A DNA stretch of 64,000 nucleotides from Roseiarcus sp037446355 (lineage in GTDB: Bacteria > Pseudomonadota > Alphaproteobacteria > Rhizobiales > Beijerinckiaceae): assembly GCA_037446355.1 (NCBI GenBank), contig JBBIIT010000003.1, positions 46,170 through 110,169 of the forward strand, given 5' to 3'. Under the pieces are notes generated by a model, which was given only the letters and a program-made list of their open reading frames with translations, made no database searches and was not told the origin of the DNA. Made by a program: the position numbers and the translations under genes. This document shows positions 34,439 through 42,494 of the stretch, piece by piece. The first letter of the stretch is position 1; each line of letters starts with the position of its first letter.

Positions 34439-35089
34439 ATGGGCGACGCGAAGACGCGCTCCCTGCGCAAATACGAGGCGCCCGCGACGTTTGTGAGCGC
34501 CGATGCGGATCTGGGGCTGATGTCGCCGTTCGGCCCCTACATCGGCAAGGCCTCGCTGGAGGCGGAACTGGTCGCGCGGCTCAATCGATATTGTGACCGC
34601 CAGATTCGCCCCGGCGCCGGAGCTGAATTCCTGCTGCCCAGAGAGGTCGTGTTCGAACCGGGCGAAGCTTCGCTCGGTCATCGGCTGGAAGCCCTGATCC
34701 GCAGCTATGTTCTAGGCGTCGACGGGGTTCCGGCCGGTAAGATCAGCATCGACGTCGTCTGGGTCGTCAGCCAGTACCAAGGCTCGTCGAGCCCCGTGCA
34801 TTTTCACACCGGCGACATATCCGGGGTGCTTTATCTCAAGACGCCGAGCATCGCCAGCGAGCAGGACGAGGAGCGCAAGACCTATATTTCGGGCCGGCAG
34901 GCGGGCTATATCAATTTCTTGATTGGCGGCAAGCAGAGGTTCTCCAAAAGCCTCATCAGCTTCAGGCCGAAGGTTGGCGACTTCTATGTATTTCCGGGAT
35001 GGTTGTTGCATGGCGCCGAACCCTTTCGCGGCGAGGGCGAGCGCCGGTCGCTCGCTTTCAATGCGTTCGTCGAAGCCGGCGAGGCCTGA
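34439..35089 (+). CDS. Putative 2-oxoglutarate/Fe(II)-dependent oxygenase
   Basis: A 216-residue protein. The central VHFHTGDISGVLYLKTP segment and the later FPGWLLHGAEPF and ERRSLAFNAF segments fit the putative 2OG-Fe(II) oxygenase family (H-x-H...SGV-Y-L ... FP-x-W-L-x-H ... ER-x-S-x-x-FN). Candidate iron ligands are H121 or H123, D126 and H191; R202 or R203 would bind 2-oxoglutarate. Known members of this fold hydroxylate or otherwise oxidise substrates using oxygen and 2-oxoglutarate. ATG at 34439 is preferred; a TTG directly before it is possible. It lies 61 bases after the giant gene on the same strand with a hairpin between. The substrate is unknown; modification of the giant protein is a context-only hypothesis. 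Confidence 0.75.
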   Translation: MGDAKTRSLRKYEAPATFVSADADLGLMSPFGPYIGKASLEAELVARLNRYCDRQIRPGAGAEFLLPREVVFEPGEASLGHRLEALIRSYVLGVDGVPAGKISIDVVWVVSQYQGSSSPVHFHTGDISGVLYLKTPSIASEQDEERKTYISGRQAGYINFLIGGKQRFSKSLISFRPKVGDFYVFPGWLLHGAEPFRGEGERRSLAFNAFVEAGEA

Positions 35090-35122
35090 CTTGTCGGCTT
35101 CACACCGCATTGGGGCCGGGCG

Positions 35123-35713
35123 ATGAGCGCGGGAGCGTTGGTGCTGGCCCTGGCCGGACCGCCCGGCGCGGGCAAGTCGACGCTGATGGATGAAATGCAA
35201 AGGCGTCACGCCGGTTCGCGTCTGGTGCATTACGACAAGCACCAGCCGCTGACGAAGCTCGACCCGAAGGAGGTGCAAGCCTGGTTCGCGCGCGGGGGCG
35301 ATCCCAACGAGGTCGATCACGGCGAACTTGTCGTGGATCTTCGTCGCGAGATTTCGCGCGCAGCTAACGAATCGCTCGTGCTGTTCGAAACGCCGTTCGG
35401 CCGGCTTCATCGCGATTCCGGCGCTTTCATCGATTTTCTGGTTTGGATCGACACGCCGCTCGACGTCGCGCTTTCGCGCGCGATGCTAGCCTCCACCAAG
35501 ACCGCACTAAGCGAGAACGGATCCCAGGCCCTGCGCGGATTCGTCGAATGGCAGTCGCAGTATCTTGCTCACTATCCCGCCGCGCGCCGAATGTATCAGG
35601 CGCAGCGTGAGCGGATCGCGCCCGGCGCCGATCTCGTTCTCGACGGGGCGGATTCGCCATCGGCTTGGGCGACGGCGATCGAGGACGCGCTCGGCGCGCA
35701 AAAGGCGAGGTGA
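35123..35713 (+). CDS. Small P-loop NTPase, nucleoside/zeta-like kinase fold
   Basis: A 196-residue cytosolic protein that opens with a hydrophobic strand and a Walker A loop, GPPGAGKST (residues 12-20). A second strand follows with VHYDKHQPL, then an acidic helix and a DFLVWIDTPLDVALSRAM segment resembling the Walker B and lid region of small kinases (uridine kinase, zeta toxin, AAA_33 type). Length suits a single-domain kinase. It starts 33 bases after the oxygenase gene and is probably in the same transcript. The substrate cannot be told from sequence. No antitoxin-like partner is adjacent, which argues against a zeta toxin. Confidence 0.65.
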   Translation: MSAGALVLALAGPPGAGKSTLMDEMQRRHAGSRLVHYDKHQPLTKLDPKEVQAWFARGGDPNEVDHGELVVDLRREISRAANESLVLFETPFGRLHRDSGAFIDFLVWIDTPLDVALSRAMLASTKTALSENGSQALRGFVEWQSQYLAHYPAARRMYQAQRERIAPGADLVLDGADSPSAWATAIEDALGAQKAR

Positions 35714-35739
35714 TCCGCGCTCGCAAGGCCGATCTGGGC

Positions 35740-35769
35740 TTGACGCTCCGATGCCATAACAACTACGTT
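35740..35769 (+). promoter_or_regulatory. Possible sigma-70-type promoter
   Basis: TTGACG at 35740-35745 is followed after 18 bases by TACGTT at 35764-35769, about 80 bases before the beta-helix gene. The -35 is good and the -10 is poor. The gap 35714-35847 otherwise holds only a GGAGA ribosome site at 35838-35842. Confidence 0.3.
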
Positions 35770-35847
35770 TGTTCTGTTCCCTTCGTACGTTTCCGCGACA
35801 TTCGTTTCGAATAGCCAAGAAGAGTCGTCGACCCTCTGGAGATCGCC

Positions 35848-36822
35848 ATGCGCAAGAAGCCGTTTTTGATGTTGTCGATACTGACGGTCGCGCTGGCGGG
35901 AGTATCCGCGTCGGCGAGCGCAACCGGTCTCACCAAAGCTTGGGTGTCGAGCGCCGGCGCCAACGGTTCCGGCTGCGGACCGATCGCGACGCCCTGCCGA
36001 ACGATCGCCGGCGCGCTCGCCATCCTCGCGCCGGGAGGAGAGATCGACATCCACGATCCTGGCGCCTATGGTCCCGGTCCGATCGTCATCAATCAGGCGG
36101 TCAGCATCGTCAACGATGGAGTCGGCGTCGCCGGCGTGCAGGCGGGGTCCGGCAACAACGCCTTCACGATCAGCGTCGGCGCGGCGGACACGGTCGTGAT
36201 CCGCGGCCTCACAATCGATGGCGGCGGCGTCGGCAGCAACGGCATCGAGTTTGACGGCGGCGGCGGGCTTACCGTCGCCAATTGCGTGATCCGACATTTC
36301 GCCAATACCGGTTCGAACAACGGCAACGGCATATTGTTGGCGCCGACGGTCGGGACAACCTCGGTGCTGGTGTCGAATGCGATGATCGCCGATAATGGGC
36401 TCGCGGGCGTATATTATGATGCGCCCTCGGGGAGCAACACCTTGAACGCCGCGTTCGATCGCGTGATCGTTCAGAACAACAACAACGGATTGGCGTTCGA
36501 GACGGCGGGCGGCGTCGCCGCGTTCAACGCGTCCGTTTCCGAAAGCATCGTGCGAAACAACAGCGGCTTCGGTCTGTTTCAGGACACCAACCCAAGCGCG
36601 ATTTCGCAGGTCGTCGTGGACAGTTCTTATTTCCTGGGCAACCAGACCGCGGGCATTCAGGTGCAGGGGCAGACTTTGTGGCTGGGCCGATCTGTTGTGC
36701 AGCAAAACGGGATCGTCGGCGTTCGCAATCTGGGCGGCACGATAAATTCCTACCAAGACAACAAGATCAACGGCAACGGCACGGACACCGTCGGAACGAT
36801 CAGCACGGCGAGCAATCACTAG
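35848..36822 (+). CDS. Secreted right-handed parallel beta-helix protein
   Basis: A 324-residue protein. Residues 1-26 form a Sec signal peptide (MRKKP, a hydrophobic stretch, then SASA before the likely cleavage). The mature start, with AWVSSAGAN...CGPIATPCRTIAGALAILAPGGEIDIHDPGAYG, is the usual opening of bacterial beta-helix proteins in which a short Cys pair frames the first rung. The rest is a series of strands with GVYYD, NNNNGLAFE, NNSGFGLF and QNGIVGV rungs, typical of pectate-lyase-like right-handed beta-helices. I see no catalytic residues of a known lyase or hydrolase, so binding or structure is as likely as enzymatic activity. ATG at 35848 has GGAGA five bases upstream. It could have its own promoter or be read from the giant-protein genes. 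Confidence 0.75.
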   Translation: MRKKPFLMLSILTVALAGVSASASATGLTKAWVSSAGANGSGCGPIATPCRTIAGALAILAPGGEIDIHDPGAYGPGPIVINQAVSIVNDGVGVAGVQAGSGNNAFTISVGAADTVVIRGLTIDGGGVGSNGIEFDGGGGLTVANCVIRHFANTGSNNGNGILLAPTVGTTSVLVSNAMIADNGLAGVYYDAPSGSNTLNAAFDRVIVQNNNNGLAFETAGGVAAFNASVSESIVRNNSGFGLFQDTNPSAISQVVVDSSYFLGNQTAGIQVQGQTLWLGRSVVQQNGIVGVRNLGGTINSYQDNKINGNGTDTVGTISTASNH

Positions 36823-36896
36823 TCCCCGGAATTCGCTACCGATCCGCAGGCCCGCGGCTTGGCGGCGCGATCGCGGGGATGGGACGCTCGGGCACG

Positions 36897-38069
36897 CTAT
36901 TGTCGTTTGGCCATAACGGTAGAGCAGAAATCGTCGAAATCCGCGGAGATCCGGCTGATATCGAATCGGTCGCGAACGCGCGCGGCCCCCTTGAACGCGA
37001 GCCGGCGGCGCAAAGTCTCTTCGCTGATCAATACTTGTAGCGATTCGGCGATCGCGGCCGCGGATACTTCGGGCAGGAACAGCGCCGCCTCACCGCTGAT
37101 TTCGCGCAATCCGCCGGACCCGGACGAAATGACCGCGGCGCCGCCCGCGTGCGCTTCGAGGCAAGTGCGGCCAAAGGGTTCGCGCCATTTCGACGGCACG
37201 AGAGCGATCGCGGCCCGTTCGTTCAACAATTTGACGTCCGCGAAGGGGCGATTGACGAGCAGTCGCGCGCGATCGCCGAGCGGCGAAAGCGCGGCTCGCA
37301 GCGCGGCGAAATAGCGGGGATCGCGATCGGGCTCCGAAACAACCAAGGTCGCGGACCAGTCTGGTGACCTCGGCAAGACTGCGTTCAAAGCCTGGGCGGC
37401 GTCAACCAAGCCCTTTTCCTCGGTTGCGCGCCCGACTATCAGAATGAGATTCGCCCGCTGGGCCGCGGGCGTCCATTCGCGAAAGTCGACGCCGTTGGGC
37501 ACAATGCGACGCGCGATTTCGACGTCCGGCCAGTCGCGCTCGAACTGGGTCATCACCGCGGAACTCACGAAGGTCATGCCGGCGAGCGTATTCATTTGCC
37601 GCTCGCGCCGGGCGGCCGAGATCGCCCCGAGCCAATTCGAGCGATTCGGGGTTCGCATGTAATTGTGCCGCTGGAGAACGACGGGGCATCCCAGACGGCG
37701 AGCCACATCAGCGGCGGATGGCAAATGCTGTTGCACGACGACGAGAGCGGGCGATCGGCTCCGGGCCAAATCGGCGATCCAGCGTGAACGGCGCAAGGAA
37801 TTGGCGATCCCATAGCGCGGCAATTGGTGGATATGTTCGGCAGCCAACGGCGACGCGCTCGCCTCCGCGACGACTTCGACCCTGAACCGGCTATGCGCGG
37901 CCACTTCGCTGACGAACAGATCGATCGAGGTCGCGGAGGCGACGTCATATCGCATCCCGCGCGGCAGAACGTGAAAAACGGTCGGTCGTTCGGTCCGCGT
38001 TTTTGCGGTTTGGGGATCGTTCACGCTTCGACCTGGTTTCGCGGAAGGTTCTGGGTTATTGAATTGCAA
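36897..38069 (-). CDS. Family 4 (GT-B) glycosyltransferase
   Basis: Up to 390 residues. A central PNGVDF (191-196), a GRATEEKGL donor-domain strand (213-221) and the E-x7-E motif EPFGRTCLE (E297, E305) followed by AHAGGAAVISSGSGGLREI identify a retaining GT4 glycosyltransferase. The N-terminal half has the acceptor-domain strand VVLQRHNY. It would transfer an activated sugar to a glycan or lipid at the inner membrane face; donor and acceptor are unknown. The start is uncertain: TTG at 38069 gives the full frame but has no clear ribosome site, while GTG at 38024 (residue 16) has AGGTCG upstream and still keeps the first strand TVFHVLP. No other polysaccharide gene is adjacent, so pathway assignment is not possible. 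Confidence 0.8.
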   Translation of the reverse strand: MQFNNPEPSAKPGRSVNDPQTAKTRTERPTVFHVLPRGMRYDVASATSIDLFVSEVAAHSRFRVEVVAEASASPLAAEHIHQLPRYGIANSLRRSRWIADLARSRSPALVVVQQHLPSAADVARRLGCPVVLQRHNYMRTPNRSNWLGAISAARRERQMNTLAGMTFVSSAVMTQFERDWPDVEIARRIVPNGVDFREWTPAAQRANLILIVGRATEEKGLVDAAQALNAVLPRSPDWSATLVVSEPDRDPRYFAALRAALSPLGDRARLLVNRPFADVKLLNERAAIALVPSKWREPFGRTCLEAHAGGAAVISSGSGGLREISGEAALFLPEVSAAAIAESLQVLISEETLRRRLAFKGAARVRDRFDISRISADFDDFCSTVMAKRQ

Positions 38070-38318
38070 GACGCGGCGATTGCGGCAACAAGAAACTATC
38101 TGGCGCGGCGTGAACCGCGGCGCAACGGCAAATCGCCAGGGGGGCGCTCGCCCACCTCTCCGACGTGATTCGGTAGGGTTGGGTCTATTCCCTTCGCGCG
38201 GCGCCCGCGCGATATTCGACGAAATTCAACCCGGACCTTGGTTGCGCCGCGGTCGCAACGAGTCCTTTCCGCATCGCGAGCGATTCGACAAAATGGAACC
38301 GGCTCCTTGACCGATCCG

Positions 38319-39143
38319 ATGGCCCGAAAGGCGAAGCGGCTTTACGTCGGCCGATCGCTGCTGGCGCCGTTGGTGTCGTGGCGTTGGAATCGGTACGTTC
38401 GCGATTTCCATCGAGGGTGTCACGCCAGCGAACCCGTCGCGCGGGTTCTGCTGAAGCCGTTGCGAAGCTACGTTGATCGCCAATACCGACCACGACGACG
38501 TCTCGCATTGCTGCTGGAACATTACGATTGGTTCAAGCGAACTTTCTCCCCGAGTTTCCTCAAGTCGTTTTGCTCCAACGAAGAACTGGAAATCGTCGAG
38601 TTCGTCGGTCGAAAGGGCGCCACCTATAAATTATATCTCGCGGCCTCGGTTGTAGCGACGATGCAGCGCGAAGGCGAGATCTCCATTTACCTGGCCAAAT
38701 CGCCACACGACACGAAGCTTTGTCGCTCCTCGGTGTGCTATTCGCGCGTACAGGGACGCGATGCGTTGGTTCTCGGCGGTCTCCAAGGGCCGCTCACGGC
38801 ATACAAGCGCGAAGTTATCGACGCCACGCGCGATTTGAACGGCCTCAGGCCCAAAGATGCGGTGCTGCTGGCGGTTCGCGCTTTCGGTCAAGCGCTTGGC
38901 GTCGAAAGCCTGCACGCAGTCTGCGACGCTCATCACGTTCTCAACCGGCTACAGGACAAGAGCAAGCACGCGAATTACGATTCCTACTGGCTCGAGCGCG
39001 GAGGCAAGCCGTGCGGGCCGTTCGGATTCGAGTTCGGGTCGCTCGCGCCGCTCGCATCGACTCTCGACAAGCGCGAAGCCCGCAAGATCGCTCTCATCAA
39101 AGGCGTCAACGCGTTCGTGAACAAATGGCGGCGCGTTGGCTGA
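38319..39143 (+). CDS. VirK/YbjX (DUF535) family protein
   Basis: A 274-residue protein from the ATG at 38319 (the frame opens further upstream through TTG codons without a good ribosome site). Segments such as LLEHYDWFKRTF, an SIYLAKSPHD region, GGLQGP, RPKDAVLLAVRAFGQALG and HHVLNR match my recollection of the DUF535 / VirK-YbjX family. Family members have been linked to virulence and envelope stress in enterics, but no biochemical activity is settled. There is no signal peptide, so it is probably cytosolic or membrane-associated. It is followed closely by the convergent prpE gene. Confidence 0.7.
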   Translation: MARKAKRLYVGRSLLAPLVSWRWNRYVRDFHRGCHASEPVARVLLKPLRSYVDRQYRPRRRLALLLEHYDWFKRTFSPSFLKSFCSNEELEIVEFVGRKGATYKLYLAASVVATMQREGEISIYLAKSPHDTKLCRSSVCYSRVQGRDALVLGGLQGPLTAYKREVIDATRDLNGLRPKDAVLLAVRAFGQALGVESLHAVCDAHHVLNRLQDKSKHANYDSYWLERGGKPCGPFGFEFGSLAPLASTLDKREARKIALIKGVNAFVNKWRRVG

Positions 39144-39176
39144 ACCGCGCGCGCCGGTCGCGTGGTGCCGCCGCTC

Positions 39177-41078
39177 TTACACGCCTCTGTCCTTCAGGGC
39201 CGACGCGATGTCGTCGAGCGCCGCGGGATCGTCGATCGTCGCCGGCATCGCCCAAGCGTCGTGATCTGCGATTTTTTTCATCGTTCCGCGCAGGATCTTG
39301 CCCGAACGAGTCTTGGGGAGCCGCGGCACTACGAGCGCGAGTTTGAAGGCGGCGACGGGGCCGATTTTTTCGCGAACCAGCGCCACCACTTCCTTCTCGA
39401 TCTCGGCGTGCGGACGATTGACGCCCGCCTTGAGAACAATAAATCCGCAAGGCTGCTCGCCCTTGATCTCGTCTTTCACGCCAAGCACCGCGCATTCGGC
39501 CACGTCGGGGTGACCCGCGACCACTTCCTCCATCCCGCCCGTTGACAGCCGATGCCCCGCGACATTGATGATGTCGTCGGTGCGGCCGAGGATAGTCAGA
39601 TAACCGTCCTCGTCCTTGAAACCGGCGTCGGCGGTTTTGTAGTAGCCGGGAAATTCCTTGAGATAGCTCTCGCGCATACGCTCGTCCTGCCGATAGAGCG
39701 TCGGCAGGCAGCCCGGCGGCAACGGCAGTTTCACGACGATGGAGCCCATCGTTCCCGTGGGAACGGGATGGCAGGCCTCGTCGACGATGTCGACGATATA
39801 GCCCGGCATCGGCACGGTGGGCGAACCCCGTTTGATCGGCAGGAGCCCGAGGCCGACCGGATTGGCGACAATCGCCCAACCGGTCTCCGTCTGCCACCAA
39901 TGATCGACGACGGGCAGTTTGAGCACGTCTTCCGCCCAGGCGACGGTATCGGGATCGGCGCGCTCGCCGGCCAGAAAAAGCGTCCGCAGACTGGCGAGGG
40001 AATAGGCTTTCAGCAGCGACGCCTGCGGGTCCTCCTTGCGAACGGCGCGCAGCGCAGTCGGCGCGGTAAAAAACGCCGCGACTTTATATTCCTCGATCAC
40101 CCGCCAGAAGGCGCCGGCGTCCGGCGTGCCGATCGGCTTGCCCTCGTAGAGGACGGTCGCGCAGCCGTGCAACAAGGGGCCATAGACGATGTAGGAATGG
40201 CCGACGACCCAGCCGATGTCGGAGGCCGCCCAATAGGTCTCGCCCGGTCGAACTCCATAGAGGTTGGACATCGACCATTTCAACGCGACCAGATAGCCGC
40301 CGATGTCGCGCACCACGCCTTTGGGCACGCCGGTGGTACCGGAAGTGTAAAGAATATAGAGCGGATCGGTCGCCGCGAGTTCGCGGCAAGCGGATTGTTT
40401 GCCGGCGGTTTTCGCGGCGGCTGTCAATGTCGACCAATCGTAGTCACGTCCCGCGACCAGGCGGGCTTGAACCTGCGGTCGTTGTAGAACAAGACAGGCC
40501 TGCGGTTTGTGTTTGGAAAGCCCGATCGCCAGATCGAGCAGGGGCTTGTATTCGACGATCCGGCCGGGCTCGATGCCGCAGGACGCGGTGAGAATCGCCT
40601 TGGGCTCGGCGTCGTCGATGCGTGTCGCCAGTTCCTTCGCGGCGAAGCCGCCGAAGACGACCGAATGCACGGCGCCGATGCGCGCGCAGGCGAGCATGGC
40701 GACCAAGGCTTCCGGGATCATCGGCATATAGACGATCACCCGGTCGCCCTTCGCGACGCCGAGATCGCTAAGAACCGCGCCGAGGGTTGACACCTCGTCG
40801 CGCAACTCTCGATAGGTTATGCGTCGCTTGGTCGCGGCGACCGGGCTGTCGTAAAAAATCGCGGCCTGATCGCCTCGGCCGCCCTCGACGTGGCGATCGA
40901 CCGCGTTGTAGCAGGCATTGCAGGAAGCGTCGGGAAACCACCGGCCGTAAACGCCGGCCTGCGCGTCGAATATGCGGCTGGGCGCTCGAATCCAGTCGAT
41001 CTCCTTGGCCGCTTTGGCCCAAAAACCTTGCGGATCGGCGCGCCACTGTCCATAAACCTCAGCGTAGCGGCTCGTCAT
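39177..41078 (-). CDS. prpE: Propionyl-CoA synthetase (acyl-CoA synthetase)
   Basis: 633 residues, the expected size of the acetyl/propionyl-CoA synthetase group. The AMP-binding loop YTSGTTGVPKG lies at 244-254. The VVRDIGGYLVALKWSM phrase right after it is characteristic of PrpE rather than Acs. The C-terminal domain ends with KTRSGKILRG, where K594 is the lysine that is acetylated in the family and required for adenylation. It would convert propionate (and acetate less well) plus ATP and CoA to acyl-CoA, feeding methylmalonyl-CoA or methylcitrate metabolism. It is read divergently from the downstream permease gene with about 108 bases between. Propionate preference is inferred from the signature; acetate activation is possible. 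Confidence 0.88.
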   Translation of the reverse strand: MTSRYAEVYGQWRADPQGFWAKAAKEIDWIRAPSRIFDAQAGVYGRWFPDASCNACYNAVDRHVEGGRGDQAAIFYDSPVAATKRRITYRELRDEVSTLGAVLSDLGVAKGDRVIVYMPMIPEALVAMLACARIGAVHSVVFGGFAAKELATRIDDAEPKAILTASCGIEPGRIVEYKPLLDLAIGLSKHKPQACLVLQRPQVQARLVAGRDYDWSTLTAAAKTAGKQSACRELAATDPLYILYTSGTTGVPKGVVRDIGGYLVALKWSMSNLYGVRPGETYWAASDIGWVVGHSYIVYGPLLHGCATVLYEGKPIGTPDAGAFWRVIEEYKVAAFFTAPTALRAVRKEDPQASLLKAYSLASLRTLFLAGERADPDTVAWAEDVLKLPVVDHWWQTETGWAIVANPVGLGLLPIKRGSPTVPMPGYIVDIVDEACHPVPTGTMGSIVVKLPLPPGCLPTLYRQDERMRESYLKEFPGYYKTADAGFKDEDGYLTILGRTDDIINVAGHRLSTGGMEEVVAGHPDVAECAVLGVKDEIKGEQPCGFIVLKAGVNRPHAEIEKEVVALVREKIGPVAAFKLALVVPRLPKTRSGKILRGTMKKIADHDAWAMPATIDDPAALDDIASALKDRGV

Positions 41079-41186
41079 GTTTCGCTCCCGTCGTGGCGCC
41101 TGGACGCCGAATGCGCCCTAGTTTGCGCGAGGCGGGATCGAAGGCAATGCGCGCGAGACTAGCACTTAGACGAAGGCCATTGGGCG

Positions 41187-41945
41187 ATGCCGGCGGATTT
41201 TGCCTATTTTCTCGCCGCCACGGCTGCGGTGATCCTGATCGGTCTATCCAAGGGCGGCTTTTCGGGACTGAGTGTGCTCGCCATGCCGATATTGACGCTC
41301 ACGATTTCACCCGTACGGGCCGCAGCGGTGCTATTGCCAATCATGATCGCACAGGATTGGGTCGGAGTTTGGGCGTTTCGTCGCGATTTTCACGCGCGGA
41401 CACTGCAAATATTGATTCCGGCGGCCGTAATCGGCATCGGCCTTGGCTGGGCGCTCGCCGCCTATGTCAGCGACGCCGCAGTCAAGTTGGCGGTGGGCCT
41501 CATATCGATCGGTTTTGTCATCTTCATGCTCCTTCGCGATCGGTTGCGATCCAATGCGCCGGCGCGGGCTGAAATGGGACCGGGACTGCTGTGGGGCGCC
41601 GTGGCGGGCTTCACCAGTATGGTCAGCCATGCCGGCGGGCCGCCTTTCATGGTCTATGTAATGCCGCAAAAGCTGTCGCCGCGCATTTTCGCCGGCACGG
41701 GCGCGATATTCTTCGCGGCCGTCAATCTATTGAAAGTGCCTCCGTATTTTGCCTTGGGGCAATTCGGGCGCGAAAATCTTCTCGCTTCGGCGGCGCTGTT
41801 GCCGGTCGCGATCGGCGCGACGCTGGCCGGTGTGTGGCTTGTGCGCAGGGTCTCGGCCGATAGATTTTACACCTTGATTCTGGCGCTGACTTTTCTCATT
41901 GGCGTCAAACTGACCTATGACGCCGCGATGGCGATGCTGATCTAA
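41187..41945 (+). CDS. TauE/SafE family membrane permease
   Basis: 252 residues with about eight hydrophobic segments. The first repeat begins ATAAVILIGLSKGGFSGL, whose LSKGGF loop is typical of the TSUP (TauE/SafE) family, and the second half repeats it as AGFTSMVSHAGGPPFMVY. Members are proposed exporters of sulfite, sulfoacetate or other small organosulfur anions, and some are linked to C1-compound metabolism. The substrate cannot be assigned here. It sits between divergent prpE and gtrA-like genes without an operon partner of obvious relevance. Confidence 0.8.
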   Translation: MPADFAYFLAATAAVILIGLSKGGFSGLSVLAMPILTLTISPVRAAAVLLPIMIAQDWVGVWAFRRDFHARTLQILIPAAVIGIGLGWALAAYVSDAAVKLAVGLISIGFVIFMLLRDRLRSNAPARAEMGPGLLWGAVAGFTSMVSHAGGPPFMVYVMPQKLSPRIFAGTGAIFFAAVNLLKVPPYFALGQFGRENLLASAALLPVAIGATLAGVWLVRRVSADRFYTLILALTFLIGVKLTYDAAMAMLI

Positions 41946-42002
41946 GGAAATTCTTAATCGGGCGGGCGCTAGGGAAAGATCGATTTGCGTGAGAGCGACG
42001 AA

Positions 42003-42443
42003 ATGAGCATTAGCGGCTCGGCCCCGATTCGGTCCGCCTCGGGTCTGAAACGACAGATCCCGTCTTTCGTGCTGGTTGGCTTGTTCGGCTATGTCGTCGA
42101 TTCCAGCGTGACCTATCTGCTCGTGAGCAAGTTCGGGGTGAATCCGCTATTGGCGCGCATTCCCGCGTTTTCGATCGCGACCGTGCTCAATTTCGCGCTG
42201 AACCGGACGCTGACTTTCGCGCATTCCACGGCGCCGCTGCTCGAGGCCTTTGTCCGCTACGTCATGGTTTGCGCCGCGGGCCTCGCGGTCAATTACGCGG
42301 TATATGTTTCGTGCCTCGCTGTCGGTTACATGTTGAACCTGGGCGCCGAGACCGCGCTGCTGCCGTTATATGTGGCGGCGGGATCGGGCGTCGCCATGTT
42401 CGTGACCTATTTCGGGTTTCGTTTCTTCGCGTTTCGCGTGTGA
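42003..42443 (+). CDS. GtrA-like small membrane protein
   Basis: 146 residues from the ATG at 42003 (an in-frame TTG 18 bases upstream is less likely). It has four predicted membrane helices. The opening VGLFGYVVDSSVTYLLV and the later ATVLNFALNRTLTFAH are the GtrA family pattern. Relatives help move lipid-linked sugars or glycosyl groups across the inner membrane. The gene is followed by an FAD oxidase gene 51 bases away on the same strand, with no glycosyltransferase next to it, so its substrate is open. Confidence 0.78.
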   Translation: MSISGSAPIRSASGLKRQIPSFVLVGLFGYVVDSSVTYLLVSKFGVNPLLARIPAFSIATVLNFALNRTLTFAHSTAPLLEAFVRYVMVCAAGLAVNYAVYVSCLAVGYMLNLGAETALLPLYVAAGSGVAMFVTYFGFRFFAFRV

Positions 42444-42494
42444 GTGCAGCCGCGGGACTGCGGCTCGAATCGAAGAACGACGGGCCCTAGTCGA

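Noticed and set aside
35123..35713. Zeta-type toxin
   Set aside because: The P-loop kinase has no adjacent small antitoxin gene and sits in an apparent accessory cassette; a generic small kinase is safer.
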